Origin: Leucobacter chromiiresistens
GTDB lineage: Bacteria; Actinomycetota; Actinomycetes; Actinomycetales; Microbacteriaceae
NCBI RefSeq assembly: GCF_900102345.1
Contig: NZ_FNKB01000001.1
Coordinates: 434,001-498,000, forward strand
DNA length: 64,000 nucleotides
Direction: 5' to 3'
Below are positions 1 through 7,585 of the stretch, piece by piece. The notes below the pieces were generated by a model. The model did not search any database, was not told the DNA's origin, and was given only the letters and a program-made list of their open reading frames with translations. The first letter of the stretch is position 1. Every line of letters starts with the position of its first letter. Position numbers and translations under genes: made by a program.

Positions 1-834
1 CGCGATCAGCGAGCGCTCCCCCAGCAGCTCCGCCACGTAACGGCTCTCGGGCAGCGCGGCGATCGCCTCGCCCACCTCGCGCACCTGCGCGGGCGCGCAG
101 TCGATTCGCACGCACGTCTCGATGCGGAAGCCGAGCAGCCGCGGATCGACGAGCACGCGCGTGGCGAGCGCACCCCGCTGCTGCAGATCGCCGAGCCGCT
201 TCCGCGCCGTGGGCTCCGTCACCCCCGCAACCTCCGCGAGCTCGGCCGCACTCGCCCGGCCGTCGCGCTCCAGCGCCTGCACGATCGCGCTGTCGGCCGC
301 GTCGAGCTGCTCGGGAAGCGCCGTCGACTCCTCTACCCGCGGCCCCGCCCCCAGGAGCGCCGTCTCGGCCGCGGAGAGCAGCCCCGGCTGCCAATCGGCG
401 TTCGTCTTGAAGTAGTGCAGCACCGGCGTGGCCGAGACCTCCAGCACCCCCGCATAGGCGGGGATCACCGACAGCGTCATCGTGCCGAGATCGAACAACT
501 GCTCGTGCACCTCGACCAGCACGCTCGACGGGTTCGCGAGCACGAAGACGTAGACGACACCCGGGTGCTCGGCCAGCTCCCGCGCCAGCGATTCGAGGCG
601 CGACGGCTTGCACGTCACCTCGATCACGCAGGTCGGGCCGAGGTTGCGCAGCCCCACCACCGACACCATCCCCGATTCGAGCAGCACCCTGCCCCGCCGG
701 GCCACGGTGCGCAGCGGTTCGTCGAGCGCCCGCGCGACCGCGCTCCACGACGCCCTGCCGTCGACCTGCAGCGCGCCGACGATGCGGCGATCCAGCTCGG
801 AAAGCACGTCAAGCACCCCTGGGCCCTCCCTCAT
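1..834 (-). CDS. Lrp/AsnC family regulator, two tandem modules (partial, runs off the window)
   Basis: The reading frame is open from an ATG at 834 to the window edge (278 codons, no stop). Residues 10-60 form one AsnC-type winged helix (SELDRRIVGALQVDGRASWS), followed by an AsnC ligand-binding fold. A second helix-turn-helix starts near residue 180 (LDAADSAIVQALERDGRAS) and is followed by the start of a second ligand-binding module. Two fused Lrp units make a DNA-binding regulator that probably senses an amino acid or related small molecule. The target is not visible because the downstream neighbours lie outside the window. Confidence in the family is high; the C-terminus is missing. Confidence 0.85.
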   Translation of the reverse strand, partial: MREGPGVLDVLSELDRRIVGALQVDGRASWSAVARALDEPLRTVARRGRVLLESGMVSVVGLRNLGPTCVIEVTCKPSRLESLARELAEHPGVVYVFVLANPSSVLVEVHEQLFDLGTMTLSVIPAYAGVLEVSATPVLHYFKTNADWQPGLLSAAETALLGAGPRVEESTALPEQLDAADSAIVQALERDGRASAAELAEVAGVTEPTARKRLGDLQQRGALATRVLVDPRLLGFRIETCVRIDCAPAQVREVGEAIAALPESRYVAELLGERSLIA

Positions 835-872
835 TGCGTCCGTTCACTCGATCGTAGCCACCGCAGCCGGCT

Positions 873-915
873 CCGCGCGCCGGGCAGCCGCGCGCCGGGC
901 AGCCGCGCGCCGGGC
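873..915. repeat. 15-bp GC-rich tandem repeat, almost three copies
   Basis: The unit CCGCGCGCCGGGCAG occurs at 873-887 and 888-902, with 13 bases of a third copy at 903-915. It lies in the gap upstream of the Lrp-type gene. It looks like slippage in a GC-rich spacer and no function is visible. Confidence 0.8.
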
Positions 916-991
916 CGGCGCATCCCACCACATCGCGCACGCGCCTGCAATCCCCTGGCCCGCCGCCCGACCGCGCGCGGTCGTGGGTGGC

Positions 992-1207
992 ATGACGAAT
1001 CACGACGACATCAAGCAGCCCCTCGACCATCTGCCGCCGCAGGAGGAGCGCGACGAGGTGGGCGAGGCGTCCGAAGCCGACAAGCCGAGCTACCCGACCT
1101 CAGACGCGACGCCCTCGGGCCCCGCCCAGGCGTCGCCCGCCACCGCGGCCGAGCCGACCGAGCCGAACCGGCACGGCATCGACAAGCTCCCCCCGTCGGG
1201 GCGGTGA
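992..1207 (+). CDS. small acidic, proline-rich hypothetical protein (71 aa)
   Basis: I do not recognise a family. The ATG at 992 follows a GGTGG stretch and opens a 71-residue frame beginning MTNHDDIKQPLDHLPPQEER. It is hydrophilic, rich in Glu, Asp, Pro, Ala and Thr, and has no hydrophobic core, signal peptide or cysteine, so it is probably intrinsically disordered and cytoplasmic. The frame extends upstream but that part looks non-coding. Actinobacteria carry many such short disordered proteins. A chance ORF cannot be ruled out. Confidence 0.45.
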   Translation: MTNHDDIKQPLDHLPPQEERDEVGEASEADKPSYPTSDATPSGPAQASPATAAEPTEPNRHGIDKLPPSGR

Positions 1208-1309
1208 GGCGCGAGCCGCATGGCGGAGTCCCCCTCATACAACCCCGACGCGCCGGAGGATCGGCCCGATTCGAACTCGCGTCGCCCCCGCGGTACGGTG
1301 GAGGTGTGC

Positions 1310-1383
1310 CGCGGGGTGGAGCAGTTCGGTAGCTCGCCGGGCTCATAACCCGGAGGTCGTGGGTTCAAATCCCGCCCCCGCAA
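1310..1383 (+). tRNA. initiator tRNA-fMet (CAU anticodon)
   Basis: The 74-nt cloverleaf has acceptor strands 1310-1316 and 1376-1382. The first base pair is C:A, unpaired, which is a hallmark of bacterial initiator tRNA. The anticodon arm reads GGG-CTCATAA-CCC with the three G:C pairs typical of fMet. The T-arm contains GGTTCAAATCC. The 3' CCA is not encoded: the bases after the discriminator A are CGA. Confidence 0.95.
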
Positions 1384-1387
1384 CGAA

Positions 1388-1436
1388 CAGAGGCTCCTGG
1401 CCCGGTGAGAACCGGACCAGGAGCCTCTGGGTTTTC
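1388..1436 (+). terminator. rho-independent terminator of the initiator tRNA
   Basis: A perfect 13-bp stem (1388-1400 with 1417-1429) with a partly paired loop is followed by GGTTTT at 1430-1435. It starts five bases after the tRNA and fits as its intrinsic terminator. Confidence 0.85.
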
Positions 1437-1509
1437 CGGCCCCGTCTCCGCACTCGGGGCCGCGGGATCGCCGCCGGCGGCGCAGGAGTCGTCGCCCGCC
1501 CATCTCGCG

Positions 1510-2088
1510 TCAACGCGCGACGTCGTAGATCGCTTTCACCACTCCGTTGCCGTAGGCCTCGGACTCCCGCAGCACGAGGCGCTGCTCGCCGGGCTGATCG
1601 CTCGCGAACACCCGCTTGCCGCTGCCGAGCAGCACCGGGAACACCAGCAGGTGGTACCGATCGATGAGCCCCGCCGCGGCCAGCCGCCGAGCGAGCTCGC
1701 CGCTTCCATGGATGAAGATCGCGCCGCCCGCGCTCTCCCGCAGCGCGGCGACGTCGGCGCTCGAGCGCAGCAGCGTCGTCGGACCCCACCCCTCGACGAG
1801 GGCATCGGGGTCGAGCGTCGACGACACGACGTACTTCGGCAGATCCCGGTACGCGGCGTGATCCTCGGAATCCCGCCAGACCGGCGCGAAGGCCTCGTAG
1901 CTGCGCCGCCCGAACAGCAGCGCCGTGGTCTCGCCCAGCTCCTCGCCCTTCAGCGCGAACGCGGCCTCGTCGAACGGGGTGCGCATCACCCACCCGCCGT
2001 TCGGGTGCCCCTCGCTCGACCCGCCCGGCGAATCCATCACGCCGTCCACGGTGACGAAACCGGTCCATACGAGTTCTCGCGCCATCAC
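1510..2088 (-). CDS. dihydrofolate reductase family protein (RibD C-terminal fold)
   Basis: The 192-residue protein has the compact Rossmann-like fold shared by DHFR and the RibD reductase domain. An N-terminal strand carries GFVTVDGVMDSPGG, a cofactor-loop motif GRRSYEAFAPVW lies near residue 60, and the C-terminal core GGAIFIHGSGELARRL is followed by IDRYHLLVFPVLLGSGKRVF. Members are NAD(P)H-dependent reductases of mostly unknown substrate; this is not the housekeeping folA. It stands alone on its strand. Two adjacent Met codons (2088 and 2085) could start it. Confidence 0.85.
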   Translation of the reverse strand: MMARELVWTGFVTVDGVMDSPGGSSEGHPNGGWVMRTPFDEAAFALKGEELGETTALLFGRRSYEAFAPVWRDSEDHAAYRDLPKYVVSSTLDPDALVEGWGPTTLLRSSADVAALRESAGGAIFIHGSGELARRLAAAGLIDRYHLLVFPVLLGSGKRVFASDQPGEQRLVLRESEAYGNGVVKAIYDVAR

Positions 2089-2184
2089 TCACCCCATGTT
2101 CGATCCGCAGCTCTGCGCCCGCAGGGGCCTCGCACCCGCTGACGCCTCTCATGATACGAACCGCCGACGCCGGTGTCACGCGGC

Positions 2185-2230
2185 AACCGACCCCAGCCGC
2201 CGCGACTCAGCGCAGCGGCGTCTCGCGCAG
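2185..2230. repeat. left copy of a perfect 46-bp direct repeat
   Basis: Bases 2185-2230 are identical to 2705-2750. The right copy is the last seven codons and stop of the MerR gene plus 22 bases beyond. This left copy is therefore a stranded duplicate of the MerR 3' end. Identity stops exactly at both edges. Confidence 0.95.
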
Positions 2231-2269
2231 CGACATCACCGTGCGGGGCGGCGCGGATAGGCTCGACGC

Positions 2270-2671
2270 ATGATGCGAATCGTGGGAGGCGCCGCGATGC
2301 TGTTCATGGGTCTCGCGGTGAGCTCCTGTGCGCCGAAGGGCGTGACGATTCCGCCGGGATGGGAAGATCTCGTGCAATGCGACGCCAGCGTGATCGAGGC
2401 TCAGACGATGGATCGCATGGGCGAACCGGGCTGTGACCTGCGGGGCTCGACAATCGTTCTGCCCGACGCCACCGCGATCACTGTCGGGGAAGTCGGGTCG
2501 ACCTCCTCCCAGCAGGCCTTCGGCCCCGGTGGCGAGGCGGGGCCCGAGTACACGATGGTCAACTGGGGTGTTCCGGGCGTCGGCATCAGCAAGAAGGGTG
2601 AGGGAAAGACGGTCAGCTGGGCGACGAGTGATGCGGCACTCGAGCTGCAGGTGCGGCAGCTGCGACTGTAG
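2270..2671 (+). CDS. putative small lipoprotein (133 aa), unknown function
   Basis: The N-terminus MMRIVGGAAMLFMGLAVSSC is a short lipoprotein signal peptide ending in a lipobox (VSSC), so the mature protein is probably anchored outside the membrane. The rest is about 113 residues with two further cysteines (VQCDAS, GCDLRG) that could form a disulphide, and it is rich in Gly and Val. I recognise no family. The ATG at 2270 is followed directly by a second at 2273, and neither has a clear ribosome binding site. The whole gene sits inside the 520-bp segment bounded by the 46-bp direct repeat, so it was probably inserted or retained by recombination. Confidence 0.65.
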   Translation: MMRIVGGAAMLFMGLAVSSCAPKGVTIPPGWEDLVQCDASVIEAQTMDRMGEPGCDLRGSTIVLPDATAITVGEVGSTSSQQAFGPGGEAGPEYTMVNWGVPGVGISKKGEGKTVSWATSDAALELQVRQLRL

Positions 2672-2704
2672 GAGTGCCCGCCGGTCGCCGCAGCGGCGCG
2701 CGTG

Positions 2705-2750
2705 AACCGACCCCAGCCGCCGCGACTCAGCGCAGCGGCGTCTCGCGCAG
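2705..2750. repeat. right copy of the 46-bp direct repeat (MerR 3' end)
   Basis: This copy overlaps the final codons of the MerR gene (2727-2750) and 22 bases of spacer. With the left copy at 2185 it brackets the lipoprotein gene, with a period of 520 bp. Confidence 0.95.
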
Positions 2751-3104
2751 TTGGCGGATGAACTCGTCGGCCGCAGCGAGCTGCCGCGCGAGCTTCTCGC
2801 GCCGCTCCTCGGCGTCGGCGAGAAAGTCGCCGATCGCCCGCGCCGCATGCGCCTCCGTCGACCCGTGCGTGCGGTCGATGGCCCGCAGCAGGTCGGCCAT
2901 CTGATCCAGGGAGTAGCCGAGCGGCTTCATGCGCCGGATCAGCATCAGCCGGTCGTAATCGCTCTCGGTGTAGAGCCGAAAGCCGCCCTCGGAGCGCCCG
3001 CTCGGCACGAGCAGCCCGATCTGATCGTAGTGGCGGAGGGTGCGGATCGACAGCTCCGTGCGATCCGCGAGCTCTCCGATGTGCATCATTCCGTCTTCGG
3101 GCAT
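2727..3104 (-). CDS. MerR family transcriptional regulator
   Basis: The 125-residue protein has the MerR winged helix at residues 7-75 (MHIGELADRTELSIRTLRHY, then GGFRLYTESD) and a C-terminal coiled-coil helix for dimerisation (EERREKLARQLAAADEFIRQL). No cysteine cluster for metal is present, so a metal sensor is unlikely. It is transcribed divergently from the SulP transporter, and an inverted repeat lies between them; autoregulation and control of that transporter are the natural inference. Its 3' end is duplicated as part of the 46-bp repeat. Confidence 0.88.
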   Translation of the reverse strand: MPEDGMMHIGELADRTELSIRTLRHYDQIGLLVPSGRSEGGFRLYTESDYDRLMLIRRMKPLGYSLDQMADLLRAIDRTHGSTEAHAARAIGDFLADAEERREKLARQLAAADEFIRQLRETPLR

Positions 3105-3132
3105 GCGCGCTCCTCGTTCCGTTCCCTCAACC

Positions 3133-3147
3133 CTAACGCTACGTTAG
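3133..3147. promoter_or_regulatory. MerR-type operator between the MerR gene and the SulP gene
   Basis: CTAACG-N3-CGTTAG is a perfect inverted repeat in the 83-bp divergent gap, 29 bases from the MerR start and 41 bases from the SulP start. MerR proteins bind such dyads inside promoter spacers. Assignment to this MerR is inferred from position. Confidence 0.6.
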
Positions 3148-3187
3148 TGTTATCGGGCGGGCCCCGCCGCTTCGCAGGAGGAGACAC

Positions 3188-4711
3188 ATGTCCATCGCAC
3201 CGAGCAGCACCGACGATACGGCGCGCTACCGCCCCGATCCGTCCGTGCTGACCGCACTCCGGTCGCCGCGACTCCTCACGCGCGAGGCGCTCGCCGGCCT
3301 CGTGGTCGCCCTCGCGCTCATCCCCGAGGCGATCTCATTCTCCATCATCGCCGGCGTCGACCCGAAGGTCGGGCTCTTCTCCTCGTTCATCATGGCCGTC
3401 ACGATCGCCTTCGTCGGCGGTCGGCCCGCGATGATCACCGCCGCGACCGGAGCGGTCGCCCTCGTCATCGCGCCGGTCTCGCGCGAGTACGGCATGGAGT
3501 ACTTCATCGCGACGGTGATCCTCGCCGGCCTGCTGCAGATCGTGCTCGCCGTCTGCGGGGTGGCGAAGCTCATGCGCTTCATCCCGCGCAGCGTGATGGT
3601 GGGCTTCGTCAACGCGCTCGCGATCCTCGTATTCAGCGCCCAGCTGCCGCAGCTCATCGACGTGCCGTGGGCCGTGTATCCGCTGGTCGCCCTCGGCCTG
3701 CTCATCCTGATCGCGATGCCGCGCCTCACCCGCATCGTGCCCGCCCCGCTCGTGTCGGTCGTGCTCGTGACGGCCGTCGCCCTCGTGTTCGCGATCCAGG
3801 TGCCGAACGTGGGCGACCAGGGCGAGCTCCCCCGCAGCCTGCCCGAGCTGTTCGTGCCGAACGTGCCGCTCACCTGGGAGTCGCTCACCATCATCGGCCC
3901 GTACGCGCTCGCGATGGCGATGGTCGGGCTCATGGAGTCGCTGCTCACCGCGAAACTCATCGACGATGTGACCGACACCCACTCCAACAAGACCCGGGAG
4001 TCGTGGGGGCAGGGCGTGGCGAACATCGTCTCGGGCTTCTTCGGCGGCATGGGCGGCTGCGCCGTGATCGGCCAGACGATGATCAACGTGAAGGCGTCGG
4101 GGGCGCGCACACGCATCTCGACCTTCCTTGCGGGCGCGTTCCTGCTGATCCTCATCGTGCTGCTCGGCGACATCGTCGCGGTCATTCCGATGGCGGCGCT
4201 CGTCGCCGTGATGATCATGGTGTCGATCGGCACCTTCGACTGGCACTCGGTCTCGCCCGCCACGCTGCGGAGGCTCCCGAAGAGCGAGACCGCGGTGATG
4301 ATCATCACCGTCGCGGTCGTGCTCGCGACGCACAATCTCGCCATCGGGGTGATCGTGGGGGTGCTCGCCGCGGCGATCATGTTCGTGCGGCGGGTGGCGC
4401 GCCTCGTGAGCGTGCAGCGGGAGGTGACCGTCGAGAGCGGCGAGACCGTGGCCCGGTACACCGTCTCGGGGCAGTTGCTCTTCGCGTCGAGCAACGACCT
4501 CACCACGCTCTTCGAGTACGCGAACGACCCCGAGCGCGTCGTCATCGACTTCAGCCGCGCGCACGTCTGGGACGCCTCGACCGTCGCCGCACTCGACGCG
4601 ATTCAGACGAAGTACCGCCAGCGCGGCATCTCGGTGGAGTTCATCGGGATGAACGCCGAGTCGGCGGCGTTCCACACGCGGCTGAGCGGCGAGCTCGGCA
4701 CAGAGAGCTGA
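3188..4711 (+). CDS. SulP/SLC26 family anion permease with C-terminal STAS domain
   Basis: The 507-residue protein starts at an ATG with a strong upstream GGAGGAGA site. Residues 25-400 contain 10-12 hydrophobic segments, starting at LAGLVVALALIPEAISFSII, the conserved first SulP segment. Residues 420-505 form a cytoplasmic STAS domain (VVIDFSRAHVWDASTVAALD). The family moves sulfate, bicarbonate or other anions across the cytoplasmic membrane; the substrate cannot be read from sequence. The divergent MerR regulator probably controls it. The 3' end runs into a 26-bp tandem repeat. Confidence 0.9.
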   Translation: MSIAPSSTDDTARYRPDPSVLTALRSPRLLTREALAGLVVALALIPEAISFSIIAGVDPKVGLFSSFIMAVTIAFVGGRPAMITAATGAVALVIAPVSREYGMEYFIATVILAGLLQIVLAVCGVAKLMRFIPRSVMVGFVNALAILVFSAQLPQLIDVPWAVYPLVALGLLILIAMPRLTRIVPAPLVSVVLVTAVALVFAIQVPNVGDQGELPRSLPELFVPNVPLTWESLTIIGPYALAMAMVGLMESLLTAKLIDDVTDTHSNKTRESWGQGVANIVSGFFGGMGGCAVIGQTMINVKASGARTRISTFLAGAFLLILIVLLGDIVAVIPMAALVAVMIMVSIGTFDWHSVSPATLRRLPKSETAVMIITVAVVLATHNLAIGVIVGVLAAAIMFVRRVARLVSVQREVTVESGETVARYTVSGQLLFASSNDLTTLFEYANDPERVVIDFSRAHVWDASTVAALDAIQTKYRQRGISVEFIGMNAESAAFHTRLSGELGTES

Positions 4712-4746
4712 GCGGCGGGCTCGGCTCAGAGGGCTGAGCGGCGGGC
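4681..4746. repeat. 26-bp tandem repeat across the SulP stop codon
   Basis: Two near-identical 26-bp units (4681-4706, 4707-4732) and 14 bases of a third, starting GCTGAGCGGC. The first unit encodes the last residues and stop of the SulP protein, and the others lie in the spacer. Confidence 0.8.
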
Positions 4747-4780
4747 GTCTCCCCGGCCGGGCCGGGGTTCGGCCGCGCGC

Positions 4781-4840
4781 CGCCTCGCCCGGCTGCGCGG
4801 CGCCTCGTCCGGCTGCGCGGCGCCTCGCCCGGCTGCGCGG
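4781..4840. repeat. 20-bp tandem repeat, three exact-register copies
   Basis: CGCCTCGCCCGGCTGCGCGG at 4781-4800, 4801-4820 (one T substitution) and 4821-4840. It fills the gap where SulP and pcaC transcription converge. No simple terminator stem is visible. Confidence 0.85.
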
Positions 4841-4845
4841 GATCG

Positions 4846-5268
4846 CTACAGGTCGCCGAGCTCCTCGAACACGCGCTGCGCGACGACGAACGCCAAGTTC
4901 GCCGCCGGCACTCCGCAGTAGAGCCCGGCCTGCAGAATGACCTCCTTGATCTCCTCGACGGTCAGTCCGTTCGTGCGCGCCGCGCGCAGGTGCATCGCGA
5001 GTTCCGTCTCGTGCCCGTGCGCGATGAGCGCGGTGAGCACGGCGATCGAGCGCGAGCGCCGGTCGAGCCCGGGGCGCGACCAGATGTCGCCCCACGCGGT
5101 GCGGGTGATGAAATCCTGGAAGTCGGCGGTGAAGGCCGTCGTCTGCGCGTTCGCCCGGTCGACGTGGGCGTCCGAGAGCACGGCGCGGCGCACGCTCATG
5201 CCCTGCTCGTAGCGCGACGCATCCGACAGGCCTTCGCCTGCCGCGGCGTCGCGCTCGTCGGCGCTCAT
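4846..5268 (-). CDS. pcaC: 4-carboxymuconolactone decarboxylase
   Basis: The 140-residue protein has the all-helical carboxymuconolactone decarboxylase fold, with TRTAWGDIWSRPGLDRRSRS, ALIAHGHETELAMHLRAA and the helix EIKEVILQAGLYCGVPAAN. It converts 4-carboxymuconolactone to 3-oxoadipate enol-lactone in protocatechuate degradation. It is the last gene of pcaHGBDC, and its ATG overlaps the pcaD stop as ATGA. Length matches stand-alone PcaC, so pcaC and pcaD are separate here and not fused as in some actinobacteria. Confidence 0.92.
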   Translation of the reverse strand: MSADERDAAAGEGLSDASRYEQGMSVRRAVLSDAHVDRANAQTTAFTADFQDFITRTAWGDIWSRPGLDRRSRSIAVLTALIAHGHETELAMHLRAARTNGLTVEEIKEVILQAGLYCGVPAANLAFVVAQRVFEELGDL

Positions 5269-6041
5269 GCCCGCTCCTCCCCGAAGAACGCGAGAAGCGC
5301 CGCGGAGACCGCCTCCCCGCTCTCGGCCGGGGGCTGGTGCGCGGCGTCCTCGATCATCACCTTGCGGGCCCGCGCGATGCCCGCGACCAGCTCGTCCTGC
5401 CGGTCCTCGGGTGCCACCGCGTCCTGGGCGCCGCCGATCGCGAGCACGGGCACGCGGATCTCGCCGAGCCGGTCGCGCAGGTCGTAGCCGGCGAGCGCCT
5501 CGGCGCACCGCGCGTAGCCCTCGTCCGAAGTGTTCTGCAGCGCGTGCAGAATGCGCCCGATCAGCTCGGGCTCGCGTTCGAGCGACTCGGGCGCGAACCA
5601 GTTCGCCGCCGACGCCGCGATGAGCACGGAGGTCGACTGGGCCCGCACGGTGGCGGCACGCGCGTTCCAGTGCTCCGCCGAGCCGAGCGACGCCGCCGAC
5701 GCGATGCTCACCGCCCGCGCCACCAGGTCGGGGTGCCGCAGTGCCAGCGTGAGCGCGAGCGCGCCGCCGATCGATACTCCGGCGACGTACGCGCTGCCTG
5801 CGATGTCGCGCACGCTCGCGGCGACGGCGTCGGCGAGCTCCTCCATCGAGAAGGCACCGCCGGGCACGGGTGCGGCTCCATGACCCGGCAGCGACAGCAG
5901 CGTCACGCGGTAGTCGGTGATGAGCTGCGGCACGACGGGCTCCCAGATCAGCGGGCCCGTGCCCAGCGAGTGCGCGAGCACCACGAGGGGCGCGCCGGCG
6001 GGGCCGACCGGTTCGGTGAGTGCGATTCCTGGTGCGGTCAT
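5265..6041 (-). CDS. pcaD: 3-oxoadipate enol-lactonase
   Basis: The 258-residue alpha/beta hydrolase has its nucleophile elbow in AGVSIGGALALTLALRHP (Ser near residue 92), an oxyanion segment LAHSLGTGPLIWEP, a late Asp in GGAQDAVAPEDR and a catalytic His in IEDAAHQPPAE. It opens the enol-lactone to 3-oxoadipate. It overlaps pcaC downstream and pcaB upstream by 4 bp each, so the three are translationally coupled. Confidence 0.93.
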   Translation of the reverse strand: MTAPGIALTEPVGPAGAPLVVLAHSLGTGPLIWEPVVPQLITDYRVTLLSLPGHGAAPVPGGAFSMEELADAVAASVRDIAGSAYVAGVSIGGALALTLALRHPDLVARAVSIASAASLGSAEHWNARAATVRAQSTSVLIAASAANWFAPESLEREPELIGRILHALQNTSDEGYARCAEALAGYDLRDRLGEIRVPVLAIGGAQDAVAPEDRQDELVAGIARARKVMIEDAAHQPPAESGEAVSAALLAFFGEERA

Positions 6042-7585
6042 CGGTGCTCCTGTCGTGGTGCGGTGGGGCCGGTCGGCTCGCCGGCGTCGGGTGCTGCGCC
6101 GCCGGGTGCTGCGCCGCCGGGTGCGCCGTCTGGCGCTGCCGCGTCAGGGCCGCCGGCGGGTTCGCCGGCGAGGGCGGCATCGACGAGCTGCTGGGCGAGG
6201 CCGGTGTAGCGCGCCGGATCCGCCAGCTCGTCGATCGTGGGCCCGCCGCGGGCGGCGAGGGCGTCGACCAGCCCCGGCTCGGCCGCGAGGGCATCGCGCA
6301 ACGACGCGCCTCCGCGCACGCGCGACACGATCTCGCGCACGCGCTCCGCACCGATCACGGGGCCGAGCACGAGCGAGAGGCGCTCCGCGACGATCAGCCC
6401 CCGCGTCAGCTCGACGTTGCGCTGCACCGCCTCGGCGTCGACGTGGAGGCCCGAGACGAGGTCGGCGGCGTGGGAGCTCGCGCCGAGGGCGAGCCGCAGC
6501 AGTTCGCGCAGCGCGGGCCACTCGGCGTGCCAGGCCCCGTCGGGCCGCTCGTCGACGGCGAGCGCTGCGGCGGCGTGCAGGGTCGCGCCCAGATGCGGGG
6601 CGCGGATCGCCACTGAGCGGATCAGCACGGCGTGCACCGGGTTCTGCTTCTGCGGCATGGCCGATGAGCCTCCGCCGCGGCCCTCGGCGACCTCGCCGAT
6701 CTCGGTTCGGCTGAGCGTGGCGACCTCCGCGGCGATCACTCCGAGCGCGTCGACGAGCTGCACGAGCGCGTCGCCCAGTTCGGTGACGGGCCAGCGCAAC
6801 GTGTGCCAGGGGCCGTCGGGCGCCGCGAGCCCGAGCTCGGCGGCGAACGCTGCGGGCAGCTCGGCGGCAGCCTGTTCGGCTCGCTCGGCAGAGCCCAGCT
6901 CCGCACCGGCGACGGCCACGTACCCCGCCAGGGTGCCGCCCGCGCCGGCGAGCTGCGCCGGCAGTGCCGCGAGCGCTTCCGCGAGGCGCTCGGCGGCGCG
7001 CCGCACGGCGCGCACCCACCCGGCGATGCGCAGCCCGAAGGTCGTGGGCACGGCGTGCTGGGTGAGGGTGCGGGCGACGGCGATGCGATCCCGCTCCGCC
7101 CGAGCGAACTGCGCGAGCGCGGCCTCCGTGCGACGCGCGTGCTCGAGGGTCTCGCGACCCGCGCGGTGCGCGACGAGCATCAGGGCCGAGTCGAGCACAT
7201 CCTGGCTGGTCGCGCCGCGGTGCACCCAGTGGCGCGTGTCGGGTGAGACCTCCGCCCGCAGCCGCGGCACGAGCCCGATCACCGGGTTGCCGCCCTGCGG
7301 CGCCTCCTCGACGACGGCCGCGAGCCAGTCGTCGACACCCGCGCACCCGCGACCCGCACCCCGCCACCCGAGGGCGGCCGAGACGGCGTCCGCGGCTTCA
7401 CGGGGTGCGACCCCCACCTCCGCCCAGGCTCGCACGAGCGCGACCTCCGCCGCGACGAGGGCGGCGAGCACCTCGGCGTCGGCGAGCGCCTCATCCCGCC
7501 CCGAGCTCACCGGGGCGAGGAGCCCCGTGTCGAACGCGCGGGGTTTCGGCCGCCCGAGCGGCTGCGCTTGCGGGTCAGTAGGCAA
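6038..7585 (-). CDS. pcaB: 3-carboxy-cis,cis-muconate cycloisomerase
   Basis: The fumarase/aspartase-superfamily enzyme carries the signature GGGSSAMPQKQNPVHAVLI and HRGATSQDVLDSALM. It lactonises 3-carboxymuconate made by PcaHG. The best start is a TTG at 7585, preceded by AAGGAG at a workable distance; it overlaps the pcaG end by 11 bp and gives 515 aa. The family is usually about 450 aa. The excess is a C-terminal tail of some 50 residues rich in Gly, Ala and Pro (AGGPDAAAPDGAPGGAAPGG), which looks disordered and may be dispensable. Confidence 0.9.
   Translation of the reverse strand: MPTDPQAQPLGRPKPRAFDTGLLAPVSSGRDEALADAEVLAALVAAEVALVRAWAEVGVAPREAADAVSAALGWRGAGRGCAGVDDWLAAVVEEAPQGGNPVIGLVPRLRAEVSPDTRHWVHRGATSQDVLDSALMLVAHRAGRETLEHARRTEAALAQFARAERDRIAVARTLTQHAVPTTFGLRIAGWVRAVRRAAERLAEALAALPAQLAGAGGTLAGYVAVAGAELGSAERAEQAAAELPAAFAAELGLAAPDGPWHTLRWPVTELGDALVQLVDALGVIAAEVATLSRTEIGEVAEGRGGGSSAMPQKQNPVHAVLIRSVAIRAPHLGATLHAAAALAVDERPDGAWHAEWPALRELLRLALGASSHAADLVSGLHVDAEAVQRNVELTRGLIVAERLSLVLGPVIGAERVREIVSRVRGGASLRDALAAEPGLVDALAARGGPTIDELADPARYTGLAQQLVDAALAGEPAGGPDAAAPDGAPGGAAPGGAAPDAGEPTGPTAPRQEHR

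Noticed and set aside
2185..2750. 46-bp repeat as target-site duplication of an insertion sequence
   Set aside because: It is far longer than usual target duplications, and there are no terminal inverted repeats or transposase between the copies.
4681..4840. Tandem repeats as a CRISPR array
   Set aside because: Units are contiguous without unique spacers, do not form a repeat hairpin, and there are no cas genes.
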